A stretch of 64,000 bases of DNA from Flavobacteriales bacterium UBA2669 (lineage in GTDB: Bacteria; Bacteroidota; Bacteroidia; Flavobacteriales_E; Vicingaceae): the NCBI GenBank assembly GCA_002359215.1, contig DEMN01000012.1, forward strand, positions 990,762 through 1,054,761. The letters are read 5' to 3'. Positions 25,797 to 35,036 of this stretch are shown piece by piece. Both the position numbers and the translations under genes were made by a program. Every line of letters starts with the position of its first letter. Within the stretch, counting starts at the first letter, position 1. Below the pieces are notes generated by a model. The model had not been told where the DNA came from. It saw only the letters and a list, made by a program, of their open reading frames with translations, and ran no database searches.

Positions 25797-26876
25797 ATGG
25801 CAAAAATTATCTTTCTTTTAATATTAACAACGCTGAGTTTAATTTCTTCAGCACAAATTATTATTTCTAATAATGATATGCCAAATGTTAACGATATTTA
25901 TCATATTAGTATTACTTCTAACTTACAAGGAAATAACCCTGCTCTTACTGGTACTAATTTCTTATGGGATTATTCTCAACTTCAAGCAACCATTCAACGC
26001 TCTGATACTTTCGTAACTGTATCTTCAACACCATTTGCTTACCAATATTATTTTAACAATCTTCTTTTATACCCCAATCATAAAGCCAATTATGCAATAA
26101 AAGGAAATGATATAAATTTTCAAGTAGTAAACATTACTGATATTTACGATTTTTACAAAAACGCTTCTTCTCAATATGCTAATGTTGGTTTTGGTTCCAA
26201 TATAAATGGAGTACCATCATCTACACGAAGAATTCCTGTTGATATTCAATATGTTTTTCCGCTCAATTATAACAACAACAATACTTCTTATTCTGAGTTT
26301 TTAGTTTCCATACCAACGGTAGGCGATTATGGTCAATTTCAAGAGCGTGTCGATACAGTTGATGGATGGGGAACTGTTATTACTCCTTATGGAACTTTCA
26401 ATTGCTTAAGAGTAAAATCTATTTTAAATATTACTGACACACTTTATACATCTCAATTTGGAACAGGATTTAGTTTTCCAAGGCCACAACAAATTGAATA
26501 CAAATGGTTAGTTGCAAGCTCAGGTGTCCCTGTATTAAAGGTAACAACTACTCCAGGAGGGTCTCAAATAGAATATCAGGATAATTTAATGGTTGGTATT
26601 AATGATAATGTTTCGCCTATATATCAATTAAAAGTACTTCCTAATCCTGCAAAAGAATCAATTGTTATAGATTTTCAATCTCTAAAGAAAGAACAAGTCT
26701 CTATCAGTTTAAAAAATATCAATGGTAAAATGATTAAAGAGATTTATAGTGGGACTATTGAGAAAGGCAACAACCATATTTTATTATCTCTTTCTGAGTA
26801 TAGTAATGGTTATTATTTTTTAGATCTGAATTTTACTAATTCTACAATAACCGAAAAGTTGGTTATCTCCAGATAA
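25797..26876 (+). CDS. Secreted protein with type A T9SS C-terminal sorting domain
   Basis: 359 residues from ATG 25797; an in-frame ATG at 25734 lies inside the tmRNA terminator and would give no proper signal peptide. A signal peptide covers about 1-19 (ends LISSAQ). The middle (20-275) is beta-rich with no family I recognise. The last 75 residues (YQLKVLPNPAKESIVIDF ... YFLDLNFTNSTITEKLVISR) form the type A sorting domain recognised by the T9SS PorU sortase. It would be exported and attached to or released from the cell surface. A bidirectional terminator follows. Confidence 0.85.
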   Translation: MAKIIFLLILTTLSLISSAQIIISNNDMPNVNDIYHISITSNLQGNNPALTGTNFLWDYSQLQATIQRSDTFVTVSSTPFAYQYYFNNLLLYPNHKANYAIKGNDINFQVVNITDIYDFYKNASSQYANVGFGSNINGVPSSTRRIPVDIQYVFPLNYNNNNTSYSEFLVSIPTVGDYGQFQERVDTVDGWGTVITPYGTFNCLRVKSILNITDTLYTSQFGTGFSFPRPQQIEYKWLVASSGVPVLKVTTTPGGSQIEYQDNLMVGINDNVSPIYQLKVLPNPAKESIVIDFQSLKKEQVSISLKNINGKMIKEIYSGTIEKGNNHILLSLSEYSNGYYFLDLNFTNSTITEKLVISR

Positions 26877-26888
26877 AACAATTCCATA

Positions 26889-26917
26889 AAAAAACCAGCT
26901 AAATTTAGCTGGTTTTT
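26889..26917. terminator. Bidirectional terminator between convergent T9SS cargo genes
   Basis: Perfect palindrome AAAAACCAGCTAAA/TTTAGCTGGTTTTT. It is flanked by A on the left and T on the right, so it serves both strands. Confidence 0.9.
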
Positions 26918-26921
26918 ATTT

Positions 26922-29900
26922 TTAAATTACTACGGTTACTTTACCAATGTATTCGTGCCACTTTCCAAAAATATCTTTCGCTCTAATTTTATAGACATAT
27001 ACATCTTGCTTAATTTCTCCATTTTTATACCTTCCATCCCACTGTGAATCTAGCTGATTACCTTCAAATATTAATTCACCCCATCTATCAAAAATTAAAG
27101 TTTCTATCTCATCTATGCCATATCCTTTAGCAAAGAAATAATCATTTTTATTATCACTATCAGGCGTAAATGCATTAGGTATCCATAGTGCAAAAGCAGG
27201 CTCTATTCTTACTTTCTTTTGTGTGGTATCCTTACAACCAAAAGTGTTTTCGATAAATAAAGTAACATAATAATCACCCGAATCTGTGTAATGATGCACA
27301 GGATGTTGATTGGTAAATGTAGTTCCCTTATCTCCTACATCCCAAAGCCATTGATTAGCTACAACAGATAAATCTGTAAAAGTAATTTCACTATCATAAA
27401 TATTAGCTTCTTCAGGAGAATAGGCAAAATCTGCCAAAGGTTTTGGAAAAACAGTAAGCATTTGACTCATAGAGTCAGTAATTGTACAACCTTTATCTGA
27501 AGTAACAGAAAGAATAACATTATAATAAGCTGTATTAGTATGGGATGGGTTATTAAACACTACTCCACTTGGGCTTTGAGCTGAAGATGTATTTCCGTTA
27601 CCAAAGTCCCAATGCCAACCTGAAATATTTCCTAGGGTATCAATAGAAGAATTATCTGTAAAGTTTATGGTTAAAGGAGAACATCCTTGAGTAATATCTG
27701 CTATAAAATCAACATGAGGTATTGGATTAACAGTAATCTCTAATGTTTGGCTATTAGCACATCCATTATTACTAACAACAGTAAGCGTTGCATAAAATTT
27801 TCCTTCAGAATTATACTGATAAATAGGGTTTTGTTGTGCACTTGTTCCTGAGTTATCACCAAAATCCCAATTCCATGAAACAATATTGTTTTGTGTGAAA
27901 TTATTTGATACTGTTGTTAAATCGGTAAATTGAGTAGGCGTATTAAAACAAACCTCTGTTGGTGAGAAATTCACCACCGGAATTGGCCACACTTCAACAA
28001 AGTGCTTTATAGTATCTTTACACCCATTGTTAGATGTTACTACTAATGTGGCAGAATAAATTCCTTCTGCATTATAATTATGTTGAGGACTTTGTTGTAT
28101 TGAGGTATTTCCATCTCCAAAATACCATTGCCAATTTGAAACATTTCCACTTGCTATAGTTGTACCATCTACAAAAGGTATAGTAGTTCCATAACACTGA
28201 TTACTAAAAGTAAATTCTGCTTCAGGCATAGGATGAATAGTTACCGTTTTTAATACGGTATCGACACAACCTTGTGCTGAATATACTATTAATAAAGGAT
28301 TATAAACTCCTGCACTCTGATATAGGTTTTGAGTTGTTTGGTTAGTATCATCAATTACTCCATCATTTTCATAATCCCATGCCCAACTAACTATTGAAGA
28401 ATTGTTTACTGTTGAAATATCATTTAATTGAACTACATCAGCTAAACAAGCATTATTTACCGTAAAGTTTGCAACAGGATTATCATAAACATCAATAGAA
28501 CTGGTGTAGGTATTTATACAACCACTATCCGATATAACGGTTAAGTTTACATTATATGTACCAGGTAAGTTATAGGTATATGATGGGTTTGCATTTGTTG
28601 ATGTTCCTGAATTATCACCAAAATCCCATTGCCAGTTTACAATTCCTCCAGTAGCAATGGAAGATGAATCAATAAAATTAGTTATTTGATTAAAACAAAC
28701 TGCATCAGCAACAAAATTAGCCACAGGAATTGGATCAACTACTACAGGAATGATGATTGAGTCTTTACAACCTAAAGATGTTGCTATATGCAACTGAGTA
28801 TTATAAGTCCCTGCTGTTGGAAATCCGTTTGAGGAATTCTGATTAGTATTATCAATTACCCCATCATTAGTAAAATCCCATGCCCAACTTACTATTGTTC
28901 CACCATTAGATTGGGACAAATCTGTAAATGAAGTTTGTGTTCCTTCACATACGTTAGAATAAGAAAAATTAGCCGCAGGAGTTGCATCAATAGTTATATA
29001 GAAATTATCTGACGGACCAGGGCAACCATTAGCTGTTGGTGTAACAGTAACTGTAGAAGTAACTGAAGCTGTACCTGTATTATTTGCTGTAAATGGAGGA
29101 ATACCCCCATTACCATTTACTTGTAATCCTATATTAGGGTTAGAGTTTGTCCAATTAAAAGTAGTATTGTTTACCGTTCCAGAAAAATTAGTTTGAGGAA
29201 CAATCGCTCCATGACACACAATAATATTTGGAGGTAGAATTACTTGTGGTGTTGGTTTTACTTCAACATAAACATCCGTATTTGCACTTGTACAACCATT
29301 TACCATTACATTTACACTATAAAAACCTGTATCTAACATATTAGCATTAGCAATTGTTGGATTTTGTTGAGTACTTGTAAACCCATTAACTCCCGTCCAG
29401 TTGTAAACTCCATTAACCACATTTGAGGCAAGTAATTGTATGTTTGTTCCTTCACATACTGGAGCATTAGTTGTTGCTGTTGGTGCAAATGGTATCTGAT
29501 TAATTACAACATTGGTATAAAAAGTATCACTATAACAACCATTAACTATGGCAACCACGCCATATGCTCCAGAAGCATTTAATGGAACAACAGGTATTGA
29601 TGGATATTGACTTGAAGAGGTAAAACCATTTGGTCCAAACCAAGAATAAGTGGCTCCTGGCACAGTGTCAACACCTAAATTTAATTGGTCACCAACGCAA
29701 AGCGGTCCATTATTAGTTGGGTTTAATGGTGGAAATGGTGGTGGATTAATCACATAAGCTGTATCAGAAACAGCGGGACATCCCGACAAGGTATCTGTAA
29801 CACTAACAAAATAAGTACCTGCACTTGTAACCGTAATTGATGGCGTAGTAGCTCCTGTATTCCACATATAATTTATTGGCGGATGAGCATTAGCAACACT

Positions 29901-30674
29901 TGCTGTCAGTACTGCACTTCCTGTTCCTGGACAAATAACTACGTTTTGTGGAGTAACATTTACTTCTAACTCTGGCAAAGTATATACTCTAACCGTATCA
30001 CAAATAAACATTCCAGTACTACATGTTGTTAAGTTTCCACATACTTGATAATCTACATAAGGAGGTGCTGTTGGTACGGGAGTTACTGCTGTTGTATCGC
30101 ATTGCGAAGTACAGGATAAATAATTATTAAAATCTCCATAATTTCCCGGAAAAATAGAATTCCATGTAACGGTTGACTCAACTAAACCTTTAACAATTAA
30201 ATCTTTACTACAACCTTCTCTTACGGTAATGTCATCTGAAGCTCCATAAGTTTTAGTTGTAGTTACTACATAAGTAGCATTATCATTTCCTGATTTGCAA
30301 TAAGTTACACAAAAATTAACCACACCTGTATCAATACAAAGAGGTGTACCCAAAGATGTTGGAGCACCACACCCTACTTGGTAAAAAGCTCCACCTGGAG
30401 GTGCGGGATTAAAAACATCAAAATTTACTTGATTAGCTCCCGGACTAACAGTAATGTTAAAACTAATACATCTGGCAGGTCCTGATGCAGAACAACAGTA
30501 GCCATTTCTAGTAGATTGTATAGCATAACTTGTATCTGGATTTGCTGAAAGATTAATAGTAAATGTTGGAACTGTATTGTCACAACCACATGATTGGGTT
30601 TGTGCTTGTAGGTTGTTATCGGCAAAGAGTAGTAAAAAAACACCGAAAAACAAAAGGGAGTAGATAGTTTTCAT
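26922..30674 (-). CDS. Large PKD-repeat surface protein with gliding-motility/T9SS type B C-terminal domain
   Basis: 1250 residues. A signal peptide covers about 1-24 (LLLFADNNLQAQ). The first half has cysteine-rich N-terminal and Ig-like SprB-type repeats with PPP/NNGPLCVGD patterns. Residues from about 560 to 1160 contain about seven PKD-like repeats, each with W-x-W-D-F-G-D-type cores (WAWDF, WQWDFGD, WNWDFGD, WHWDFGN, WLWDVGD). The end, IPNAFTPDSDNKNDYFF ... FDRWGELIFEGN, is the CHU_C/type B sorting domain used for T9SS export, often of adhesins and SprB-type proteins. No PorP/SprF partner gene is adjacent. Upstream 30675-30910 holds no gene. Confidence 0.92.
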   Translation of the reverse strand: MKTIYSLLFFGVFLLLFADNNLQAQTQSCGCDNTVPTFTINLSANPDTSYAIQSTRNGYCCSASGPARCISFNITVSPGANQVNFDVFNPAPPGGAFYQVGCGAPTSLGTPLCIDTGVVNFCVTYCKSGNDNATYVVTTTKTYGASDDITVREGCSKDLIVKGLVESTVTWNSIFPGNYGDFNNYLSCTSQCDTTAVTPVPTAPPYVDYQVCGNLTTCSTGMFICDTVRVYTLPELEVNVTPQNVVICPGTGSAVLTASVANAHPPINYMWNTGATTPSITVTSAGTYFVSVTDTLSGCPAVSDTAYVINPPPFPPLNPTNNGPLCVGDQLNLGVDTVPGATYSWFGPNGFTSSSQYPSIPVVPLNASGAYGVVAIVNGCYSDTFYTNVVINQIPFAPTATTNAPVCEGTNIQLLASNVVNGVYNWTGVNGFTSTQQNPTIANANMLDTGFYSVNVMVNGCTSANTDVYVEVKPTPQVILPPNIIVCHGAIVPQTNFSGTVNNTTFNWTNSNPNIGLQVNGNGGIPPFTANNTGTASVTSTVTVTPTANGCPGPSDNFYITIDATPAANFSYSNVCEGTQTSFTDLSQSNGGTIVSWAWDFTNDGVIDNTNQNSSNGFPTAGTYNTQLHIATSLGCKDSIIIPVVVDPIPVANFVADAVCFNQITNFIDSSSIATGGIVNWQWDFGDNSGTSTNANPSYTYNLPGTYNVNLTVISDSGCINTYTSSIDVYDNPVANFTVNNACLADVVQLNDISTVNNSSIVSWAWDYENDGVIDDTNQTTQNLYQSAGVYNPLLIVYSAQGCVDTVLKTVTIHPMPEAEFTFSNQCYGTTIPFVDGTTIASGNVSNWQWYFGDGNTSIQQSPQHNYNAEGIYSATLVVTSNNGCKDTIKHFVEVWPIPVVNFSPTEVCFNTPTQFTDLTTVSNNFTQNNIVSWNWDFGDNSGTSAQQNPIYQYNSEGKFYATLTVVSNNGCANSQTLEITVNPIPHVDFIADITQGCSPLTINFTDNSSIDTLGNISGWHWDFGNGNTSSAQSPSGVVFNNPSHTNTAYYNVILSVTSDKGCTITDSMSQMLTVFPKPLADFAYSPEEANIYDSEITFTDLSVVANQWLWDVGDKGTTFTNQHPVHHYTDSGDYYVTLFIENTFGCKDTTQKKVRIEPAFALWIPNAFTPDSDNKNDYFFAKGYGIDEIETLIFDRWGELIFEGNQLDSQWDGRYKNGEIKQDVYVYKIRAKDIFGKWHEYIGKVTVVI

Positions 30675-30910
30675 GGCGTAGAAGTTTAGAGGTTTACTTC
30701 TTTAACGACAAAATAATTCAAAATGTTCCTTTTGTTAATAAGTGAAAACCCTTATACAGTCTACATTTTAGCGTTAACCAACTAAAAAACAACCCTTTGT
30801 CATACAAAAAACATACTTATTAACAAATTTTTTTTGATAATTTTTAATATTTTAACTGATTTTATTGTAAATGAATGAAAATTTAACAACCAATCACTAA
30901 AACAGCTAAT

Positions 30911-31990
30911 TTATTTAGGAGCAATTTTTAATAAATACAAGGCTAATAATCCATACAAAACATTAGGCGTCCATACAGCCACCAATACAGATGCTCCAGA
31001 AGTAAGTGCAAACGAAGTAAATATTTGCATAAATAAAATATAAGAAGCACTTATTAATAAGCCTAGGCCAATATGTAAACCTATTCCTCCTCTAACCTTT
31101 CTACTTGACATAGAAACACCTATAACTGTTAAAATAAATGTCGCAAAAGGATACGCAAACCGTGTTTGTCGTTCTACCAAATAACGAGTAATTTTCTCAG
31201 AACCTTTAAATACAGCTTCATCTATAAAGTCATTTAATTCTTGATATCCCATTGTTTGTACAAAACTTTTTCTTCTTTTAAATTCTTCAGGTTTTAGGTT
31301 AAGTGTTGTATCTTTATAAACACCCATATTTACCACTTCATCTAATCCATTAATATGTCTTTCATAATAATTACCAATGTGCCATTTATGAGTGATAGTA
31401 TCCCAGATTACGTTATCTGCAATTAATTTATAAGTCAATTCTCCTTTTTCATTAAAATTTTCAATAGAAAAATCTATTCCCATGTCAATATCCGCATTGT
31501 AACTCGACATATAGATAAACGTTTCTTTACCTATTTGCATATGAATATCTCTATCTACATTTCTAAATTTATTTTTTCTATAAATTTCTTCAAATGCAAT
31601 TCTTTCTTTGTTTGCTTCGGGGATAACAAAATTGTTAAGATAAAAAGAGATGATAGTAAGTATAGCTGCCGATATTAAATAAGGCTTTAACAATCTTCTA
31701 AAACTTACCCCACCTGCAAGTATGGCAACAATTTCAGAATTACTAGCCATTTTAGATGTGAAAAAAATTACCGTAATAAATATAAAAATAGGGCTTAACT
31801 GATTAATTAAAAATGGGACAAAATTGAGGTAATAATCTAAGAATATTGCCGAAACAGAGGCCTTTCGTTCAATAAAAGTTTGTAAGTTTTCCGATAAATC
31901 AAATATAATGATAATCGGTATGATAAGAAGTATGGTAAAAGCAAACGTTCCTAAAAACTTTTTAATAATATATGCGTCAATAATCTTCAT
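30911..31990 (-). CDS. LptF/LptG family permease (YjgP/YjgQ)
   Basis: 359 residues. Three N-terminal membrane helices, including FLGTFAFTILLIIPIIIIF and YLNFVPFLINQLSPIFIFITVIFF, are followed by a soluble beta-jellyroll region (about 125-255) and three C-terminal helices. SNSEIVAILAGGVSFRRLL is the coupling-helix motif of the family. The protein is part of the LPS transporter that extracts LPS from the inner membrane with LptB. It lies 5 bp after tgt and probably shares its message. Whether it is LptF or LptG is not decidable here. Confidence 0.9.
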   Translation of the reverse strand: MKIIDAYIIKKFLGTFAFTILLIIPIIIIFDLSENLQTFIERKASVSAIFLDYYLNFVPFLINQLSPIFIFITVIFFTSKMASNSEIVAILAGGVSFRRLLKPYLISAAILTIISFYLNNFVIPEANKERIAFEEIYRKNKFRNVDRDIHMQIGKETFIYMSSYNADIDMGIDFSIENFNEKGELTYKLIADNVIWDTITHKWHIGNYYERHINGLDEVVNMGVYKDTTLNLKPEEFKRRKSFVQTMGYQELNDFIDEAVFKGSEKITRYLVERQTRFAYPFATFILTVIGVSMSSRKVRGGIGLHIGLGLLISASYILFMQIFTSFALTSGASVLVAVWTPNVLYGLLALYLLKIAPK

Positions 31991-31995
31991 TTAAA

Positions 31996-33126
31996 CTATA
32001 ACCTAGTTGCCAATTGTTTTACCATTTTATTTTTCCATGTTGTAAAATCTCCTAACAAAATATGTTCCCTTGCTTCATTAACTAACCAAAGGTAAAAACT
32101 TAAATTGTGCAAAGTAGCAATTTGTGCTCCTAATATTTCTTTAGAAATAATTAAATGACGAAGGTACGCTTTTGAATAAAAAGTATCTACATAACTTGTT
32201 CCATCAGCATCTATTGGCGAAAAATCTGCTTCCCATTTTTTATTTTTAATGTTGATAAAACCATTTTGCGTAAATAACATTCCATTACGAGCATTTCTTG
32301 TAGGCATCACACAATCAAACATATCTATTCCTAGGGCAATATTCTCCAATAAATTTATTGGTGTACCCACCCCCATTAAGTAACGAGGTTTGTCTTCTGG
32401 AAGAATATTTGTTACAATTTCACACATTTCATACATTTCATCATCGGGCTCTCCTACCGAAAGACCGCCAATAGCATTTCCCTCTCTTTCAAAAGAAGCA
32501 ATTTTTTCGGCAGATTGTTTTCTTAAATCTTTGTAAACACTCCCTTGAACTATTGGAAAAAGTGTTTGATCGTAGCCATACAAACCTTCTGTTTCATCAA
32601 ACCTTTCGCAACAACGTTTAAGCCAACGATGCGTCATGTGCATAGAGTTTTTGGCATATTTATAATCACACGGATAAGGTGTACATTCATCAAAAGCCAT
32701 AATAATATCCGCTCCAATAGTTCGTTGTATGTCCATTACATTTTCCGGAGTGAATAAATGCTTTGAACCATCTATATGAGAGGAAAATGTTGCTCCTTCT
32801 TCTTTTATTTTTCTTCTTCCTGATAACGAATATACTTGATATCCGCCACTATCTGTAAGTATTGGTTTTTCCCAGTTCATAAATTTATGTAACCCTCCTG
32901 CCTTTCCAATAACATCTAACTTTGGTCTTAAATATAAATGATAGGTGTTTCCTAAAATTATTTGGGCATTTATATCGTTTTTTAACTCATGTTGATGAAC
33001 CCCTTTTACAGTTGCTGCCGTTCCTACAGGCATAAAAATGGGGGTTTTAATAATTCCGTGGTCGGTAGTAATCTCTCCTGCTCTCGCTTTTGATTGCGGA
33101 TCTTTCTTTTCTAATTTAAATTTCAT
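31996..33126 (-). CDS. tgt: tRNA-guanine transglycosylase (Tgt), zinc cysteines missing
   Basis: 376 residues, normal length. TIM-barrel signatures are present: TPIFMPVGTAATVKGV at 28-43, LTDSGGYQVYSLS near 90-102 with the catalytic aspartate region, IMAFDECTPYPCD and MPTRNARNG. The zinc site of E. coli Tgt (Cys302, Cys304, Cys307, His333) aligns with Gly309, Ser311 and Asp314 in DADGTSYVDTFYS, while His340 in LHNL is kept. The enzyme inserts the queuosine precursor in tRNA-Asp/Asn/His/Tyr. The zinc-less site looks like a clade trait rather than damage, because the frame and flanking motifs are intact. A -7 element lies at 33203-33210. Confidence 0.93.
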   Translation of the reverse strand: MKFKLEKKDPQSKARAGEITTDHGIIKTPIFMPVGTAATVKGVHQHELKNDINAQIILGNTYHLYLRPKLDVIGKAGGLHKFMNWEKPILTDSGGYQVYSLSGRRKIKEEGATFSSHIDGSKHLFTPENVMDIQRTIGADIIMAFDECTPYPCDYKYAKNSMHMTHRWLKRCCERFDETEGLYGYDQTLFPIVQGSVYKDLRKQSAEKIASFEREGNAIGGLSVGEPDDEMYEMCEIVTNILPEDKPRYLMGVGTPINLLENIALGIDMFDCVMPTRNARNGMLFTQNGFINIKNKKWEADFSPIDADGTSYVDTFYSKAYLRHLIISKEILGAQIATLHNLSFYLWLVNEAREHILLGDFTTWKNKMVKQLATRL

Positions 33127-33202
33127 TTATAGCTGCTTATTAACTTTTTCATGAGAAATACACCTTCAAAACTTATTAACGATGCATGTCTAAAAACTTC
33201 GC

Positions 33203-33210
33203 CAAAGATA
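33203..33210 (-). promoter_or_regulatory. -7 element TATCTTTG for tgt
   Basis: Minus-strand TAnnTTTG match 76 nt upstream of the tgt ATG at 33126. Confidence 0.4.
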
Positions 33211-33235
33211 ATTATTTAGTACGGACATAGCTCTT

Positions 33236-33243
33236 TATTTTTG
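33236..33243 (+). promoter_or_regulatory. -7 element TATTTTTG for the GT2 gene
   Basis: TAnnTTTG match 19 nt upstream of ATG 33263. Confidence 0.5.
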
Positions 33244-33262
33244 ACATTGAATTATATTTATA

Positions 33263-34414
33263 ATGCAAGACTTGTTAAAAGACATTTTTTCCTTTTTCCC
33301 TCCCCACTCTATTTGGGATTGGTTGGTTATTTTGTTTATACTCCTATTTCTTGTTCAAATATTTTATTACCTGTATTTTTTTACAAAAATTGCTTTTTAC
33401 AAACAGCCTTTACTAAAAAAGCATTCTACACCTGTTTCTGTAATTGTTTGTGCTAAAAACGAAAGAGAAAATTTGTTAGCATTTCTACCTCTTATTTTAT
33501 CTCAAGATTATCCCGATTTTGAAGTTATTGTTGTTAATGATAACTCAGTTGATGATACGCAAGATGTATTAAAAGCATTTTCTTTACAATATAACAACCT
33601 TAAAATAGTTACGGTTCCTGATAGCGATCGTTTTTATGGTAATAAAAAATTTGCTTTAACCTTAGGAATAAAAGCAGCAAAAAATAAAATAGTATTACTT
33701 ACCGATGCCGATTGTAAACCCACTTCAAACCAATGGATAAGTTTAATGACTGCTTACGAAAATCCTCAAAAGAAAATAATTTTAGGAGTTGGCAATTATG
33801 AGCAACAGCCTGGTTTTCTAAACAAATTAATACGATTCGAAACCTTTTATACAGCAATTCAATATACTTCTTATGCTTTGCGTAAGCTTCCATATATGGG
33901 TGTTGGAAGAAATTTAAGCTATCACACCGATGTATTTTTTAACAATAAAGGATTTGCTTCTCACCATCATATTGTTTCGGGTGATGATGATTTATTTGTA
34001 AATGAAGTAGCTAACCACAATAACACGCAAGTTGTTTTGAACGCTGCAGCCCATACTATTTCTAAACCAAAAACTACTTTTAATAAATGGATACGCCAAA
34101 AACAACGGCATTTTTTAAGTGGTACATATTATAAATTAAAACACCAATTGCTGTTAGGAACTTTTATGTTTTCCAATTTAATTTTTATAGGCCTATTTTT
34201 TTTATTAGTCTTTAAAATTCCCTATATTCATCTAATAGTTGGTCTATTTTTATTGAAATATATCATTCAAATGCTTATCTTTAGGTTTTCTACTAAACAA
34301 TTGGGAAATAAAGACGTTGTAATTTATACACCACTATTTGAACTATTTTTCATGTTTTTTAATCCAATTTTAGTAATTTCAAATTTTATAAAAAAGAGAA
34401 CCCAATGGAATTAG
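33263..34414 (+). CDS. GT2-family membrane glycosyltransferase
   Basis: 383 residues. An N-terminal membrane helix (18-45) is followed by a GT-A domain with VSVIVCAKNERENL near 60-73, the donor-binding VIVVNDNSVDDT, the D-x-D LTDADCKP near 145 and a later SGDDDLF and RQKQRHFLSGTYY, equivalent to the ED and QxxRW motifs. Two or three C-terminal helices end it. It resembles processive or lipid-linked glycosyltransferases. The acceptor is unknown. Its stop overlaps the sigma factor start by 10 bp. Confidence 0.88.
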   Translation: MQDLLKDIFSFFPPHSIWDWLVILFILLFLVQIFYYLYFFTKIAFYKQPLLKKHSTPVSVIVCAKNERENLLAFLPLILSQDYPDFEVIVVNDNSVDDTQDVLKAFSLQYNNLKIVTVPDSDRFYGNKKFALTLGIKAAKNKIVLLTDADCKPTSNQWISLMTAYENPQKKIILGVGNYEQQPGFLNKLIRFETFYTAIQYTSYALRKLPYMGVGRNLSYHTDVFFNNKGFASHHHIVSGDDDLFVNEVANHNNTQVVLNAAAHTISKPKTTFNKWIRQKQRHFLSGTYYKLKHQLLLGTFMFSNLIFIGLFFLLVFKIPYIHLIVGLFLLKYIIQMLIFRFSTKQLGNKDVVIYTPLFELFFMFFNPILVISNFIKKRTQWN

Positions 34415-35013
34415 GTAAAAATTTATCTCCCAAAGCTCAAATAGATTACGAATTGGTTGTGAAAGCAAGAGACCATCAGGATGAAAAAGCTTATGCCGTA
34501 CTATTAGCAAAATACAAGGATTCTATTTTTTATATGATGCTTAAAATGGTTAAAAACCAAGATGATGCTGATGATTTAACCATTGAAGCTTTTGGTAAGG
34601 CATTTAACCGCTTACATCAATATACTCCCGATTATGCATTTAGCACTTGGCTTTTTAAAATTGCTACCAACAATTGTATCGATTTTATACGTAAAAAAAA
34701 GATGATTACCTTTTCAATAGACAAAGGTTTTGAAGATGGTGAAGGTAATAGTTCTACTTTCGATATTAAGGAAAACAACTTAAACCCGGAAGAAAAATTT
34801 ATGCGTAAGCAAAAGATTAGAATTATGCGTGAAATGGTAGATCATTTGAAGCCACGCTACAAACAATTAATTGTTTTACGTTATTTTAGAGAGTTGTCTT
34901 ATGACGAAATAGCTGAAACCACTGAACTTCCTTTAGGAACAGTAAAAGCTCAATTATTCAGAGCCAGAGAAATGCTTTACAATTTACTGCTTAACAAAAA
35001 AGATAGGTTTTGA
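34405..35013 (+). CDS. ECF-type RNA polymerase sigma factor
   Basis: 202 residues. Region 2 (about 30-100) contains MMLKMVKNQDDADDLTIEAFGKAFNRL and STWLFKIATNNCIDFIRKKK; region 4 (about 140-195) contains YKQLIVLRYFRELSYDEIAETTELPLGTVKAQLFRARE. It directs transcription of an alternative regulon; none of the promoters here can be assigned to it. No anti-sigma factor gene follows. It overlaps the GT2 gene by 10 bp and converges with uvrC. It may be a constitutive housekeeping ECF factor as seen in many Flavobacteriales. Confidence 0.92.
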   Translation: MELGKNLSPKAQIDYELVVKARDHQDEKAYAVLLAKYKDSIFYMMLKMVKNQDDADDLTIEAFGKAFNRLHQYTPDYAFSTWLFKIATNNCIDFIRKKKMITFSIDKGFEDGEGNSSTFDIKENNLNPEEKFMRKQKIRIMREMVDHLKPRYKQLIVLRYFRELSYDEIAETTELPLGTVKAQLFRAREMLYNLLLNKKDRF

Positions 35014-35036
35014 AGAAAACAAATAATAAATATTAA

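Noticed and set aside
26922..30674. Tandem DNA repeats in the PKD protein as a phase-variable region
   Set aside because: The PKD units are similar only at protein level; no near-identical DNA repeats that could slip were seen.
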